Positions 10,556-22,870 of a stretch of 64,000 nt of DNA are shown here, piece by piece. The DNA is taken from positions 21,570,001 to 21,634,000 of the forward strand of contig OX344757.2 of NCBI GenBank assembly GCA_947034885.2. The letters run 5' to 3'. Numbering within the stretch: position 1 is the first letter of the stretch; every line of letters starts with the position of its first letter. Both the position numbers and the translations under genes were made by a program. Under the pieces are notes generated by a model, which worked only from the letters and a program-made list of their open reading frames with translations, ran no database searches and was not told where the DNA came from. The stretch comes from Thuidium tamariscinum. Its lineage: Eukaryota > Streptophyta > Bryopsida > Hypnales > Thuidiaceae.

Positions 10556-11726
10556 GTTACACAGGTTCAAATTGTAAGGATAATGATAAAGACAAGCCAC
10601 CATCTTCATGGGATTTTTATTCCTTTTAGATTTGGGAAGAGATCCTAGATATTACTGTTGAAGCATTGGTGACCAAATATCCGTCCACTCCTGGCAGACC
10701 AACAACCTGACAAGGCAACCCTCCTTTCACACACTCCAAGTTAACCTAAAATCCCCATTCACTTATCTTTAAAAAAAACTACTAAAAACCCCAAAACTAA
10801 AATCCCCCCAAGGCCGGGGCTAACTTACTGAAGCCAATGCCCTGAATCTACACGTCATCCAATTAAAAAATTTGAAATTACCCATCATACCCACAACGAA
10901 CAAAGTAATTGTAGGACCATAATTCACCGTCCACAAATTAAAAACATATGAAAATGATTCAAAATGCAGCCCTTTGCAATGTAATTTAGGGGGACAAAAA
11001 ACTTGAGTGGGGAGGAAAAAAAAACTTTATATGAAAGAAAAATGTACTGTAGTGGAGAAAAATGATGAACAATTTATTCTATCTGGGCTTCAAAATGATG
11101 AGCATTTGAGTGAGCAGTCCCCCAGTGTTGATTTCAAATTTATTTTTTATTTGGGGAAGGATGGGCATGCGAATCTTGTGGGCGAGGGAATAATAACTTA
11201 GATGGACAATGCGATGCCATGGTGCAGCAGGGCTCTGCCAAGCCACTCAATGCCAAAATGATGGTCGGTCTCAAACTTGAATTTGCCATTCAATTTGCCA
11301 TTGAAAACGGATAGGAAACAACTCCATCTCGGGGTTGGAAAAAAAAATGACATCATGGGGAATGGGACGGGTTGCAACCAAGATGGCAACAATGATCAAT
11401 CTTAAAGCTTAACATGTCTATGAACACATAACAATAATTGCAGGTTGGATTACATAAGTGTTGTTGTTTTTTGGCTTTGAAATGACATTCAGTGCTCAAG
11501 ACTTACATAGACAAGAGTCATGTAACTTATTTGAGTTCCCAAGGGATTTTGTTTGATTCCAATGTCTCTACATTTGAATTCTTGAAGTGTTGTTTGAAGG
11601 TTTTATAATTTCCAGGAATTTTTTATATTTTTCATAAAATGAATTCTAAAAACTTCATTTTTCTTTTCATATGATTGTTTTTAGTGAAGTTCTGAATACC
11701 CCACTCCTCCACATTTTTGTTTTGCG
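10556..11726. other. Unassigned AT-rich intergenic DNA
   Basis: There are no repeat ends or protein similarity that I can recognise. A short palindromic phrase GAATTTGCCATTCAATTTGCCATTG occurs near 11280-11305. Confidence 0.35.
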
Positions 11727-12034
11727 AGAATGAATCTTAACAAGTAATAGAAAATGACCACAATGTTTGAAGCCCCCTTCAAGTTTGTTTTGGGGGGATT
11801 TTTTTTGGGTTTTTTTAGAATAACTAGGCAAAATTCACAAGCCCTCTTTAAGTTTTGAATCCTCCCATTATTCTCTTGCTAGAATGAATCTTGACAAGTA
11901 ATAGAAAATGACCACAATGCTTGAAGCTCCCTTCAAGTTTGTTTTGGGGGGATTTTTCTGGGTTTTTTAGAATAACTAGGCAAAACCCACAAGCCCTCCT
12001 CAAGTTTTGAACCCTCCCATCATTCTTCCACCTC
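11727..12034. repeat. Tandem duplication, two units of 154 bp
   Basis: The units begin AGAATGAATCTT at 11727 and 11881. Both contain AGTAATAGAAAATGACCACAATG, CCCTTCAAGTTTGTTTTGGGGGGATTTTT and AGAATAACTAGGCAAAA. They differ by scattered substitutions and small length changes in homopolymer runs. Unrelated in sequence to the 154-bp duplication at 7534. Confidence 0.85.
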
Positions 12035-12394
12035 AAAGCTACGTGAGAAGTGTATCAAAAAAGTACAGAGATCTTTGTCAATGTGATCTTTCTCCTCTAC
12101 GACAATGACAAAAATACCCTAAATTACTCCTAGAACAATGGAACAAAACCTTGGGGTCTCAACAAAAAAACAATAATGTAGTCCGTTGCTTTCAGTTTGT
12201 GGGCCTGTGGGTATCTTACTCCGGTTGTCCTTTTTCCTTGAGAAATGACGGTGAAAACAAGGAAATTCGCTTCAGTCCTATTACTGTCGTTCAGTTGCTC
12301 CCAATAACTTATCTAAGCTTTTCTTATAATAAGCTTATCACCACTACTGTAGTCCGATTCTTCTTCTTTTTATAATTCTTTTTAAATTTTTAAA

Positions 12395-12690
12395 TTTTTA
12401 AATCAGTCCACGTGTCAGAACTGTGTCTGCTCTGTTGGCGAGGAGTTCCAAGCTTCCAAGTGAAGGGGCCTCCGTCTCGGGAAAGTCGGACGGATTCGTA
12501 GCTACGTTCGCCCGGCGGTGGCCTAGTGGAAGGGCTGGGCCTGGCTGACTCAACAAACCCAGCGAATTCCTCCCCAGATTCGGACCGCGGGCCATAATTG
12601 GCAAACCCAACTCCGGGTTACCCATGAGTGGGTTGACCCGGGTCCCCTAATCTCGGTCACCAGTTCACCACCAAGTTGAAGGGATCTATC
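12395..12690. other. GC-rich island 1
   Basis: A sharply GC-rich segment with retained CpG (TCGGACGGATTCG, CCCGGCGGTGGCC) inside AT-rich DNA. TGGCCTAGTGG at 12519-12529 fits an RNA polymerase III A box, but no convincing B box follows at tRNA spacing. No protein similarity recognised. Confidence 0.4.
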
Positions 12691-12719
12691 AAGAAGTTTG
12701 AGGCCTAGAGGGCTGATAT

Positions 12720-12960
12720 TGCAACCTTGTCTCTAAAAGTGATCTGGTAGATTTTACCTCTAGTATGTACCAGAAGTGTACATTTTAGGAGGGGGACGCT
12801 TTTAGAAACCATTATGTTTTCAACTTCAAATTTTATAAATAATTCCATGAAGGTCCAAAAAATATGAAATGACCTGGGTTAGATGCCAATTCCATTTTTC
12901 TTACCACAAAAATTTACTAAAAATTGTTTTAAGAAGTTTAGCTTCCCCCAAATGCAAATC
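12720..12960 (+). repeat. Dispersed repeat, copy 1 (inverted partner at 22600-22870)
   Basis: The reverse complement of this stretch lines up with 22600-22870 through phrases such as ATTGGGGGAA, TGGAATTGG, TTTTTTGGACCTT, TGGAATTA and AAATGTAC..TGGTACAT. It contains no coding signal. Confidence 0.55.
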
Positions 12961-13509
12961 AGTTGGTAAATGGTAATGTTAGCAACAGCCAGGGCAGGCA
13001 GATCAACGGCTGCCTGCCTAGGGATTTCTTTTTTCTTTTATCTTTCTTCTTTCTTCTTTTTCTTTTAGGAACAATTGGGAACCCCGTGGGCCGTAGGAGT
13101 AGGGACGGAATTTGGCGATTGGTCCTCAATGTCCGTCAGCAGCACTCCCTTAAGTTAGTCACTACTGTCCTGGAGTGTCTTGTAGCTCCTCTAGCCTTCC
13201 TTGGTCTTTTCTTTTCAGGCACCTAACTTATATTATCCTATTTTGATTCCTTCAGAATCCAGATTGCACACACAAGGGGGTATGTTTGGGAAACCTGGAC
13301 TTCTGGAGGACTCCGTTTTAAGGTAGTGGTATTATTAGCATGGGTGGGCTCACCCCCCTGGAAAGGGAGGCACTGCAGTTCCCATAGGAACTGAAATATT
13401 AGGAAGGCTCACTGGCATCAAGCAGGAATGTCGGACTGGATGTATTTGACCCCCCTTCGTTTAGTTAGTTGCCCCTTTTTTACACACCCAGGGGAAAAAC
13501 ATTGGAAGT
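12961..13509. other. Unassigned intergenic DNA
   Basis: It holds a polypyrimidine run (about 13027-13068, TTTCTTCTTTC-like) and moderately GC-rich sequence. No gene or element boundary can be supported. Confidence 0.3.
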
Positions 13510-13511
13510 TA

Positions 13512-14886
13512 AGGTAGAAGCACCTATAACCAATCAGACCTTCATAGCCAACCTATTGATGGACGTATTTCCAACTAAGGTTAGAATGTGTTTTTTCCTC
13601 GTTTTTAAAGTTGAGATTAAAAGTTCGTGACACATGTCTCAAAGTAGTGTGAAAGAAAGTAGGATGGAGTGAGTAAAAAAGTAGTTTTTTGTGTGATTGA
13701 AATGAGAAGATTTTATAGATTGGCATTGGGTCTAGAATACTTTTGGCCTTCTAAAATTAATAGTAATTTCAATTCATGTGATAAAAGTACCAAAGTTTTT
13801 GCAATCCCCATCGTTTTTATCTTTGCCCCTTTGAGAATATTTGTTATGCCTTGCACTACACTAAATCATATCTAAAATACCTTAACCCCTCACCGCCCAT
13901 GGGGACCAAAAGGGTCCTCACACAATCTACCAGTCAACTTTCAAGTGATGTAACTTTTGCATCTAATGTCCAAATTCAATCAAACTTATTGGTAAAGTTG
14001 CACATAGAAGTCTAGTTTCTATGGTAAAATTTTGAGATCAATCCAAGTCATATTGAATTTTTGGAAGCCAATCAAAGCTTGCAGGTTCAATTTGAGTTCA
14101 CCAAACTGCATTTTGGGGCTACAACTTTAGGGGCTTGTATCTTTTTCATTAAATGCTAGATTCCAATCAAATTTGTTGGGTTTTGTTTGCCTTGAAGTCT
14201 AGTTATTGTGGTAAATTTTTTATGTCAATCCAAGTTGTTTTGAATGTTTGGGAGCAATTTGAAGTTCAAAATTCTGCCATTTTTGGAAAGCAGTGAACTT
14301 TGGCGACTTATAACTTCTTTTTACATGGTCCGTTTACAACAATTTTTGTTGGAAAAGTTGAGCATACTAGTCTAGTTTTTGTTGTTCAAATTTCATATAA
14401 GTCCAAGAACTAATGAGTGACTAAGAAGCATTTTAGTAAAGAGAGGTTCAGCCATAGATGTGATTTTTTGCTACTTTTTTCATTGTTTTTTGACATTCCA
14501 AAACAATTTTGCAAACACAATGAGTCAATTTAATGATATTTTTTTCACCAAAGTGTTTTTCTTTTCTTTTTGAATCATTTTGTAGTTTAAAGTTTTTTCA
14601 TTTGAGTAGGTTTAGAAATCAAATTTCACCTCTAAATGTGTTTTTAAGAAAATTTCAGCATCTTTTTTCAACACGAAAGCATTATAATCTTTCAATCTAT
14701 ATAGTCAAATGACTCCAAATTTGATCTACAACATCTTTAACATGCACACTACAAGATTGTACGGTTCAGATTTTCATACATTACTCACATTTAGACTTAT
14801 AACACTTGAAAAATAGGGTTGTCTTCTAACATGGTTGGGGCTTGGGTAGTGAGGGGTTAAATGATTAGTTACAAGTGGTTCTACCT
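13512..14886 (-). mobile_element. TA-flanked AGGTAGAACC-type element, interrupted by a TTAA element
   Basis: The left end TA-AGGTAGAAGCACCTATAACC and the right end GGTTCTACCT-TA are inverted repeats. Removing the nested TTAA element plus one TTAA leaves 400 bp, matching the 396-bp uninterrupted relative at 16383-16778, with which it aligns over nearly its whole length. This pair supplies the unoccupied-site proof for the nested insertion. Confidence 0.85.
13886..14856 (-). mobile_element. TTAA-flanked element, family P4, 971 bp, nested
   Basis: The ends are CCCCTCACCGCCCATGG and, reversed, CCCCTCACTACCCAAGCC, with intact TTAA on both sides (13882-13885 and 14857-14860). The host repeat copy at 16383-16778 reads AAAATACC-TTAA-ATGATCGG at the matching place (16749-16752), a clean pre-insertion site. 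The interior is the reverse of the elements at 26700-28040 and 42417-43366. It has no open frame of transposase size. TTAA specificity and a CCC start are piggyBac-type traits. Confidence 0.88.
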
Positions 14887-14888
14887 TA

Positions 14889-16380
14889 TTGTATATGTAG
14901 GTCAATTTTGTAAATAACTAGGCAAAATTTGGATTGTGTCTGAAATTTTAAAAAATTCTACAACTATTTTTGAACATATGAAAAAAATTCTAGAGAAGAT
15001 CTAAAAAAATTTCAACTATTTCTGAAAATAAGAGAAAATCAAGAAAATTAAAACAAGTTGCTGAATTGTCAAAATGTCAAAATGAAATTATTTTGACAAC
15101 AAGTTGCCAAAACAGACCTAAACATACAATAGTTGTTTGGATTGTTGTTTGCTATCTATGATAAAATTTGGAAATTTGGAAATTTTATTTAGATTCTGAG
15201 GCTCCATTTAAGCTGCAAGTAGAAAAGAAATACAACAGTAACTGACCACAACCATAATATTTAGTAGCAGCTTGTCACACTGCCTCCCAGCGGATGAAAT
15301 GGTGTAAAATATCCCACACCATTCCATCCAGCAGATGAAATGGTGTGGAATATTCCAAACCATTCAGTAACTAAAGTTGCAAACTTCAAGAAATGTCAGA
15401 TGAAATTAGGTGATGGGGACTTCACAAAGGAAAAGGCAGTCCTTCTATGGGCTACTGAATGTTATGACATGGGGGCAATTTCTTTTACATTTATCTTTAG
15501 ATGGGGCCAAGAAGGATTGCCAACCTCATTGCTTGGCCAAGGATAAATGTACAAATAATTGCCCCCTACTTTGTGTTGTGTTTTATTTTTTTGGTATTTC
15601 TTCGCTGATGCTAATTAATGTGGGGCTGTCTAATTGCATATATGAATTCAAAATTTTCAAACTCTATTATGTGTTTCAAATTAAAAAAATTCTAATTCTT
15701 TCTCGAGTCTTGACATGTAAATTAATAGGTAATGAGGGGTCAATTTATTTAGACCCAAACAAGAATGGAGGATGCTAAGGGCCAACTTCCATGTGAGTTG
15801 GGCCAATAAAGGTATATTTGGGTTGTACCCACATCCAGTAATCTCCATAGGCAAACTCCACCAATACCTTGAAACTCGTCCTACTATGTATGAAGGAGGT
15901 GAATCACTTTATGACTTGCAACACAATTCCAAGAAGTGAGTGCAGGCTTTCATAGGGTGGAAATTTGGTTCAAATAGTCGAATGACCTTCTCCTGGAAGT
16001 TGTAAATAAGAATTGGAACCTCATGAGCTTACCCAAGAGGCAATCAATTGATTAGTGGCATGCAAAATCTGTATTTCCCGTTCCTCGACGTCGGCCAACA
16101 AAGGGCTCACTAACGTTGAACCTAAACGTTCTTCCATGCACAACAACCATGGAAGAGTTTGTCCGGTAGCCCCTACTCCACCGGCCCGACTCACATGGAA
16201 GCTAGCCCTAAATCCATCCCACAAAATCCGCCACTTTAAACTAATTTTGTGTCTTATTTTTAAATAAAGTCTTCTATTTTGTGCCATGTTAATTCTACTT
16301 ACTTCAGCTCCCCTTGCTCGTGTAGAATCATTAATCTCAAATATGAAATTAAAATTTGCAAGTTTTATCATATGCGCAAT
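14889..16380. other. Unassigned intergenic DNA with a small stem-loop cluster
   Basis: At 15292-15358 the phrase GATGAAATGGTGTRRAATAT and its complement ACACCATTCCATC alternate, forming two overlapping hairpins. The remainder is AT-rich with no recognisable gene. Confidence 0.4.
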
Positions 16381-16382
16381 TA

Positions 16383-16778
16383 AGGTAGAACCACCTATAA
16401 CCAATGGGCCCCCCCAGCCAACCTAATGATGGATGTATTTCCAACTAAGGCTAGAATGAGTTTTTTTCTCATTTTTAAAGTTGGGACTAAAAGTTCATGG
16501 CACATGTTCCAAAGTAATGTGCCAAAAAGTAGAAAAGAGTGAGTAAAAATATAGTTTTTTGCGTGATCGAAATTAGACTCCATAGATTGGCATTTGGTCA
16601 AGCACACTTTATACCTTCCAAAATTCATAGTAATTTCAATTCATGTGATAAAATTACCAAAGTTTTTGCAATCCCCATTAGTTTTATCTTTACAACTTTG
16701 GAAAGATTTGTTTTACTTTGCACTACACTAAATCATGCCTAAAATACCTTAAATGATCGGTTACGGGTGGTTCTACCT
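16383..16778 (-). mobile_element. TA-flanked AGGTAGAACC-type MITE, intact 396 bp
   Basis: Inverted ends AGGTAGAACCACCTATAACC and GGTTACGGGTGGTTCTACCT lie between TA dinucleotides (16381-16382 and 16779-16780). It is non-coding. TA duplication with short terminal inverted repeats suggests a Tc1/mariner-like (Stowaway-type) mobiliser, though the ends are not the standard Stowaway sequence. It serves as the unoccupied reference for the insertion at 13886-14856. Confidence 0.85.
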
Positions 16779-16780
16779 TA

Positions 16781-17440
16781 GTTTTGAAAAAACAGGCCTT
16801 GTGTTTCTCCCCAGGGTAACTTAAATTCACCCTGCGTGGCCCACTTGCGCCCGGGTGTACTGTAGCCGGCCGGCGTCCGTCCTGTGGCAGGATTGTCATG
16901 CCAGCCTACAGCGCAGGCATCGTCGAACTACAGTATCGGCTCTTCCCCTTGTTTTAGGGTTGCAGGCCATTCTATATTCTAACTTACTCCGTCTATGAAA
17001 AAAAAGCTTTGTTTTTGTTTGATGAAACAGCAGAACCCCATTGCACACAAAACGATGAAAAGGGGGTTTGGCTTTTACAACTGCGACACGCGCTAAAAAC
17101 AAAGGAAACCCGGGAAAAAAGGAAAGGGGCCAATAGATCTGGTCACGGATAAGAGTAAGTTGCAGTTATGAACAAAATCCACGGGATTTGCTCACTACGG
17201 TAAGTATTGACCGAGACCGAGACGGAGGCACGGAGCAGGCAACGAATTCACGTCAAGTTGAGTCTACTTCCGGTAACTTACCACGGGCGGGGCCGACTGA
17301 CTGACGGACTGGGTTCAGTTTTTAACCCTCACTCGCTCGGGGAATTTATAGGGTACGTGGCACGTTTTGATTAACTGACAGAATCCCTTCCTTCCACTGC
17401 CGGCTTCAGTTACTGGCGGGACCGACTCTGTCTGATTGGT
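16781..17440. other. GC-rich island 2
   Basis: CpG-retaining sequence (GGCCGGCGTCCGTCC, CGGGCGGGGCCGACTGACTGACGGACTGGG) with short frames of no recognisable family. It could be a recent insertion, a remnant promoter or a long terminal repeat; no terminal repeats were found to decide. Confidence 0.35.
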
Positions 17441-19480
17441 ACAGCTGTTTTATTTCATTTCATGAAATCAATGAAACTACTGTAGTAAAAGTGCCCTGTG
17501 CCGATGCCACAGTCAGAACTAAAGTAAAAGTAATTTTCTAATTTTTGAGAACCATAAAAACTTTGAAATTCAATAACTTTTCCATCATAGGTTGGGACAT
17601 CACGAAACCAACCCTGTGCACCCCTCCTTGCTGAGAGCTTTCTGATGGTACCAAGCACACGACTAGGGGATGCATGATCTGGGAGATCTCAACGTGACAA
17701 ACAAAGCAAACAAACAAACAAAACAAAACAAAACAAAACAAACTACATGTCTCAAGGTATAGATTAGGTTTTTCCACTCAATGCTTTTTTTGTAAAATTG
17801 ACTAAATTTGGCTCAAAGGTGATGAAATTTTGTTTATAGGAAATATTTAGTGAAATATTTTTGCTTTTTCAATGGGTAAAATCTTTGATTTGCTACCAAA
17901 TTTCGGAACAATCAATCACTCTATTTTGGATAAATGTAGGTTGATTTGGATGAATAAATGGAATTTCGTCAATAGATTGCAAGTTTCATCCATTTCCATG
18001 GATGTAAATAGCTTGATCCTTGTAGTGTTTATTGCTTCCTACCATGCCTTGAATAAAATGGGGAAAAAATGTTGAGTTGCCCCATACTAATTTCTTGATA
18101 TTTGATACTAGATATGTATTTATTGTTTGTATACAAGAATGCACTCCTTTTGAATTGAGAATTGATGTAATTAGGATTCATGAACCTTGATGTCAACAAA
18201 TGGAAATCTTTGTAGAAGTATTTGTTGACTTTGATGGCTTGTAGAGTACCTTTCTTGGAATGAGACTATCTAATTTCACTAATTTGTACAATGTTCAACT
18301 TTAGATTGTTGTAATATTTTGTTTTTTTGGTAATGGTAATTATTTCACCATATTTCAATTTGTGGAGATGTTCAAAAATAAAATGAAGAAGAAGAAAGAA
18401 CGAAAGTACTATATTGCAATTTTTTTTCCTTCAATATATGTTTTTTTTCTTCAATTGAAAATTTAAGCTCTTTGGGGGCATTGAAATTGATGCCTTAAAT
18501 TAGGTTGTTTTGTTTGTTTCACATACTAAGATATAAGATATTGTGAGGCAACCAATAGCATTTTTGGATACTCTTTGCAAGGAGGGGTGCAAAGATTTTG
18601 TTTTGTAGTGTTTAAACCTTCAATGTGAAAATGATTGAATTTCAAAATCTCTATGAATTCAAAAATTGAATTGAATTATCTTTTCTTTTTTTTAAATGTG
18701 CTTTTCATATTATATGTCAATATGCTACTTCTTTTGAACATACAACTTTCTATTTGTTAGAAAAATGCAACTTCTCACATTGGTGTTGTAAAAATGATTG
18801 AACTTCAAAATTCTAATGCATTAAATTATTTTTAAATATTTATATTTATATTTTGGTTGTGGCAACAACACGAGGTACAATAGTTTTTGTTAATTTCAAT
18901 TGTACAAATTTTTAGTAGACTACAATGGGGAATGTGTGGAAAGAAATTTCAAATTTTGACTAATTGAAAGATAATAATGTTATAAATTCATCTAAAATTC
19001 CAACCTTCTCCAACATAGTCAACAAACTTTAAGTCCCCCTTGAATAAAATATTTTGCACTACATAGAGCTATTTCTTGATAATTGCAACTTAAATTAGAC
19101 TAGCCATATTCCTACTAAATTTCAAAAGAAGAAGATGAGTTTATAATATGTTACCAAAAATTGCCTACAAAATTACAAACAATATAACTCTTGATCGAGG
19201 CATTAGATAAAAAATATCTATATTCCCATGAAGGAGTAATATGTTCACACTTTGAGTCAAAATTTCTAGAACATCCAATCCAAATTGGCTTTATACACAG
19301 CTATTATTTCTTCTATATGTTGAACGGTCCTTTAGGGAATAGACAAAATTTGCCTTTTGGAAAAGTAAATCATCCTTGCAACCACACCGTTTATATTTAG
19401 TGTTGTAAGATTCTCAAAATTTTACTTTTTAATTCACAAAAACAATGTTGATTACAAGATTTGAAGGACCATAAGTTTTG
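17441..19480. other. AT-rich intergenic DNA with a CAAA-type microsatellite
   Basis: A (CAAA)n/(CAAAA)n tract lies at 17698-17742. The rest is AT-rich, low in CpG and without a recognisable gene or element end. Confidence 0.45.
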
Positions 19481-19720
19481 TAGCAATACTAATGCATGAG
19501 TGCAAAAATATCAATCTAAAAGTGTTGAATCTAATTGTAGGCATGTCTATACAACCATTTGGAGGGGTTTATAATTTATGTACCTTTAAAATAAACAACA
19601 TGAAAAGAATTTATAACTTAGATACCTATATCATAAGCACCTATAATTATAAAAATTGTCTAAAATATAGGCTCTAAGGCTCATAGGCTCATAACTTTTA
19701 CACTTACAAGTTAGCACTAC
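19481..19720 (+). mobile_element. TAGC-GTGCTA-end MITE, copy 1 (family N), 240 bp
   Basis: The left end TAGCAATACTAATGCATGAG and the right end (reversed) GTAGTGCTAACTTGTAAGTG belong to the family of the nested element at 57422-57680. The interior carries its GATACCTATAT and CACCTATAATTAT phrases. The flanking duplication is eroded. Confidence 0.6.
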
Positions 19721-20152
19721 CTAGTTTAAAAAGGAATCATACCAACTCTTAAACTAACATAACAATATTTGGAATTGAAATGATATTGTTATAATAAAAT
19801 ATTTATGTCTTCAATGTATATTCAAATATCAATATAAAAGAATTCATCATTCAAGGATTAGGCTTCCAAATTTTGAACAATAATTGAATCAAAGTATATC
19901 TAAAGGATATAAAATCTTCATGTTTCATCCATTTAAATGTAGCATCTTCTATTAGTTCATTAACACTCACATTTTCAAAAGATCACAAAGAGACAATGTA
20001 TGTTTAACTTCACAAAATAGCCTTTCACAATAGGGTTAACTATATATTTAAAAACTTTAAATTTTTTTGCCAAAGTTATACTTTCCCATTTTGAGTTCAT
20101 AGACTAGCATTAATCACAAACATTTCAATGCACTTGCTATAAACAAGTTAAC

Positions 20153-20836
20153 CCTAAATGTAGAAGGCCTTTTTTGAACTTCTAGAAATTTACTCTAAAT
20201 TGAACAAAAAAACAACACTTTGATAAGCTTTATCAATTTAAAAAAAAAATGTAACCATACAAATGCAAATTAGACATGCTAGAGATCCATTAGGAAAAGC
20301 ACACCTATCATCATTATTTGTATATAAATAAAGGTAACATCTCAAAAATTCAATAACATACAACAATATCACTTTTTAATTGAAAGATTATAATGTAGGT
20401 GTTAAAACTTTAGAAACAACTTGAAGTCTTTTGATCTTCTTTTTACATGTCAATCTAAAAAGTAGGTGACAAAAAATATGAGGTTAAAGGACTTGACATG
20501 CATAGCCCAAAACAATTTATGACTTCTTAAAATGTACTCTACAATATTCTTAAATAAATCTCTAATGTGATTTTTCTCTCCAAGATATAGAGTATTTGAC
20601 ATTCATTTCCGAAAGCCCTCGACATTGTAGGAAGTCAAGATTGCAACAAACACCCTTGCACAAAATGTCAAACACAAAATCCATAATCAATCATTTTCAA
20701 GATCAATTTTCTAATACTTAAACTTGACTAAAAAAAATCCAAAAATGTAAACTACTAAAAATAACAACTTGTTGAATTCTTATTTAACTTCAAAATTTTG
20801 CAAATACCAAATTTGGGTGCAATAGGCATTTATGGA
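20153..20836 (+). mobile_element. TTAA-flanked element, family P5, 684 bp
   Basis: TTAA-CCCTAAATGTAGAAGGCC at the left and GGGTGCAATAGGCATTTATGGA-TTAA at the right. The body matches the P5 copy at 56782-57730 (AGTAGGTGACAAAAAATATGAGGTTAAAGG, CTTCTTAAAATGTACTCTAC, CTCCAAGATATAGAGTATTTG). Both flanks are TTAA. Confidence 0.72.
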
Positions 20837-20889
20837 TTAAACAATTTATATGAATTCATCTTTTTTTTTGACACAAAAAGTTTGTTTGT

Positions 20890-20972
20890 TTTCTTAAAGC
20901 AAATGAATTACACAACAAGGTTGTTTGTTTTTTATGGGGTTTTCTTAAAAACAAATGAACTACACAACAAGT
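20890..20972. repeat. Short direct repeat, about 30 bp at 51-bp offset
   Basis: CTTAAARNCAAATGAAYTACACAACAAG occurs at 20892 and 20943. Confidence 0.75.
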
Positions 20973-21080
20973 TTGTGTTTTAAAATTTGGTTGATATTTT
21001 TCGCCATGAAATTTCGTTTCATTTGTGTCCAAAACCCCACAAAATTTAAAATTTAAATTGGTTGATGAATATGATGAATC

Positions 21081-22340
21081 ATCCCGGCCATTAGTGAGTA
21101 GTAACTTAGATCCCAGCAGATGCAATGTGACTGATTCACGGATCTATTTCCACTCCTGTACAGTACAGCTTTTGTACTCCAGTCGTCTTCTCCGTTCCCG
21201 AAATCCCGAAATTTGGTCGACCTCCAGGATCCCTAAAAGGATCCTCATCCCAGAATTGAGTAGGGTACGCTAGCCCTCCCGAAATTAAAAAGTCCGTTAA
21301 AAAGGAGACAGACGAGATCATTCCATTCCAGCGACCCTCTGCAGCAGCAGCAGCCCAGACCCCGCCGAAATGGCGACCAGTGGGGAGGGAGGGAGGGGGT
21401 ACAGGACTCCAGGGGAGCAGGCCCCCAAGTCCCCCAAAAAAGGGGAAAACAAAGGGGAAACAAAGGAGAAAACAAAGGGGACACAAAGCCCACCCAGGCA
21501 CGGCGATGGGGCCCCGAAGCCATTAAAAATACGCCCGCCAGGTCATCGCAGGGATAGACTGGCCCAAGTGGCAGGCCCCGGCATGCAGCATTATTATTCG
21601 GGACCCGCGATGGACGGGCTCGCGCGGGCCGGGCCCAGGCCGAGTTTGACCTGTTATTCTCTTCTCCCCGGGTCGGGTCGGGTGACTCGGGGGGTCGGTC
21701 CCACCACTTCCCCTCCCATTGGCTACAGCGGAAGTGGTGGAGTACAAAGATTTGCATGCGTGCTGGCGGGCTGGGATTGGTGCGTTAGATCTTGGGTGTA
21801 CAAGAGGACAAAAACGATCAAAGATTCGGCCGCGGACGGACGGACGGACCCTGGGTCGGGACTCCTGGGGTTGGGTGGGTTTTGTCGTGGGGTGAAGGCC
21901 GCCTAAGTTACTGTTGGCCGCAAGTGGACAGCAGCCCCCGGCCCTTGGGCCTTGGGCCCAGCCTGCCTGGGGCCCTTGCGGGAGCTGGCTGGGCTGGGTT
22001 CAGTTGTTGGGGCCTTGAGTTGGGCGTGAAATCTTACCGTCGAAGTGAAGGTGGGCCCAGAAGGGTAAATTTGGGGTTCTCCGGGGAAAAAGTGAAAAAA
22101 AGTCTCCTATTTTGTGCCGTATCTAGGCTATCTTTCAAACCTCCCAACCACAACTTACGTTAGGAGTATCTGATTGGAAATATGAATTCATTGCAAATAT
22201 GAATTCGGGATTTGCAACAGAAATTATTTGCAAAAAATAACTGAAAATTCCTGCATTTTTCCCGAGGTAAATCCACCCTGCTGGGCCCACCTTAACTTCG
22301 ATGGTAGGATTTACCGTCCTCCTTGGGCCCTCGCGCGGCT
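21081..22340. other. GC-rich island 3, the largest
   Basis: Strongly GC- and CpG-rich DNA with overlapping open frames on both strands, none of which has a recognisable domain or consistent codon bias. Low-complexity G/A stretches (AAAGGGGAAAACAAAGGGG, 21440-21482) and CGGACGGACGGACGG (about 21832) explain the open frames. A 290-bp inverted-repeat unit closes the island at 22023-22317. Confidence 0.4.
22023..22317. mobile_element. Inverted-repeat unit with GGTGGGCCCAG ends, about 295 bp
   Basis: AAATCTTACCGTCGAAGTGAAGG-TGGGCCCAG on the left mirrors CTGGGCCCACC-TTAACTTCGATGGTAGGATTT on the right, a roughly 50-bp imperfect terminal inverted repeat. No clear target duplication. Probably a MITE; the superfamily is undetermined. 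Confidence 0.6.
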
Positions 22341-22599
22341 TTGGTGTTGGCGAGCACATCTTTGATTCCCTCTATGTTGTGTGCCATATCCACTTTCTGG
22401 AAGAATCCTCATGATCCGCTCCAGTTTCAAATTCCGCGCCCTTATTATGGCGCATTTGCATGTGGTAATGTAGAAAATCAGGGAAATCTTTTCAACTTTT
22501 AATTTTTTTCAATATTAAAACAAGCTCACTGTGCAATGTAGCCTGCGAGATTTTTTCAGTGTTTCTGTTGTTTTTTTATTAAAAAAATTACTCTGAAAG

Positions 22600-22870
22600 C
22601 AACCTTTTAAGAATTGATAGCATTGGGGGAAAATCAAACATGGGAACAATTTTGAATAGTTTTTTGTAGGGAAAAAAATTGGAATTGGTATTCAATATAA
22701 GGGGTTTCATGTTTTTTGGACCTTTGTGGAATTAGTTATAATCTTTTCAATAGGGTGAAACATATTAGCATAGTAGTCACTAAAAGCAACCACTTCTTGA
22801 AATGTACGCTATTGGTACATTGAAGAAAGGACAATGTATGGGTATTAGTGGTTGCTTTTAAAACAAACTC
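22600..22870 (-). repeat. Dispersed repeat, copy 2 (inverted relative to 12720-12960)
   Basis: It shares the phrases listed for copy 1 in reverse orientation. Short inverted ends AAAGCAACC/GGTTGCTTTT bracket it, so it may be a MITE. Confidence 0.5.

Noticed and set aside
12519..12529. Perfect polymerase III A-box match TGGCCTAGTGG
   Set aside because: No B box at the right spacing and no cloverleaf; it sits in a GC-rich island where chance matches are likely.
21245..21906. Open frames of 170-178 codons on both strands in GC island 3
   Set aside because: They overlap antisense, are dominated by Gly/Pro/Arg/Lys repeats from low-complexity DNA, and match no family.
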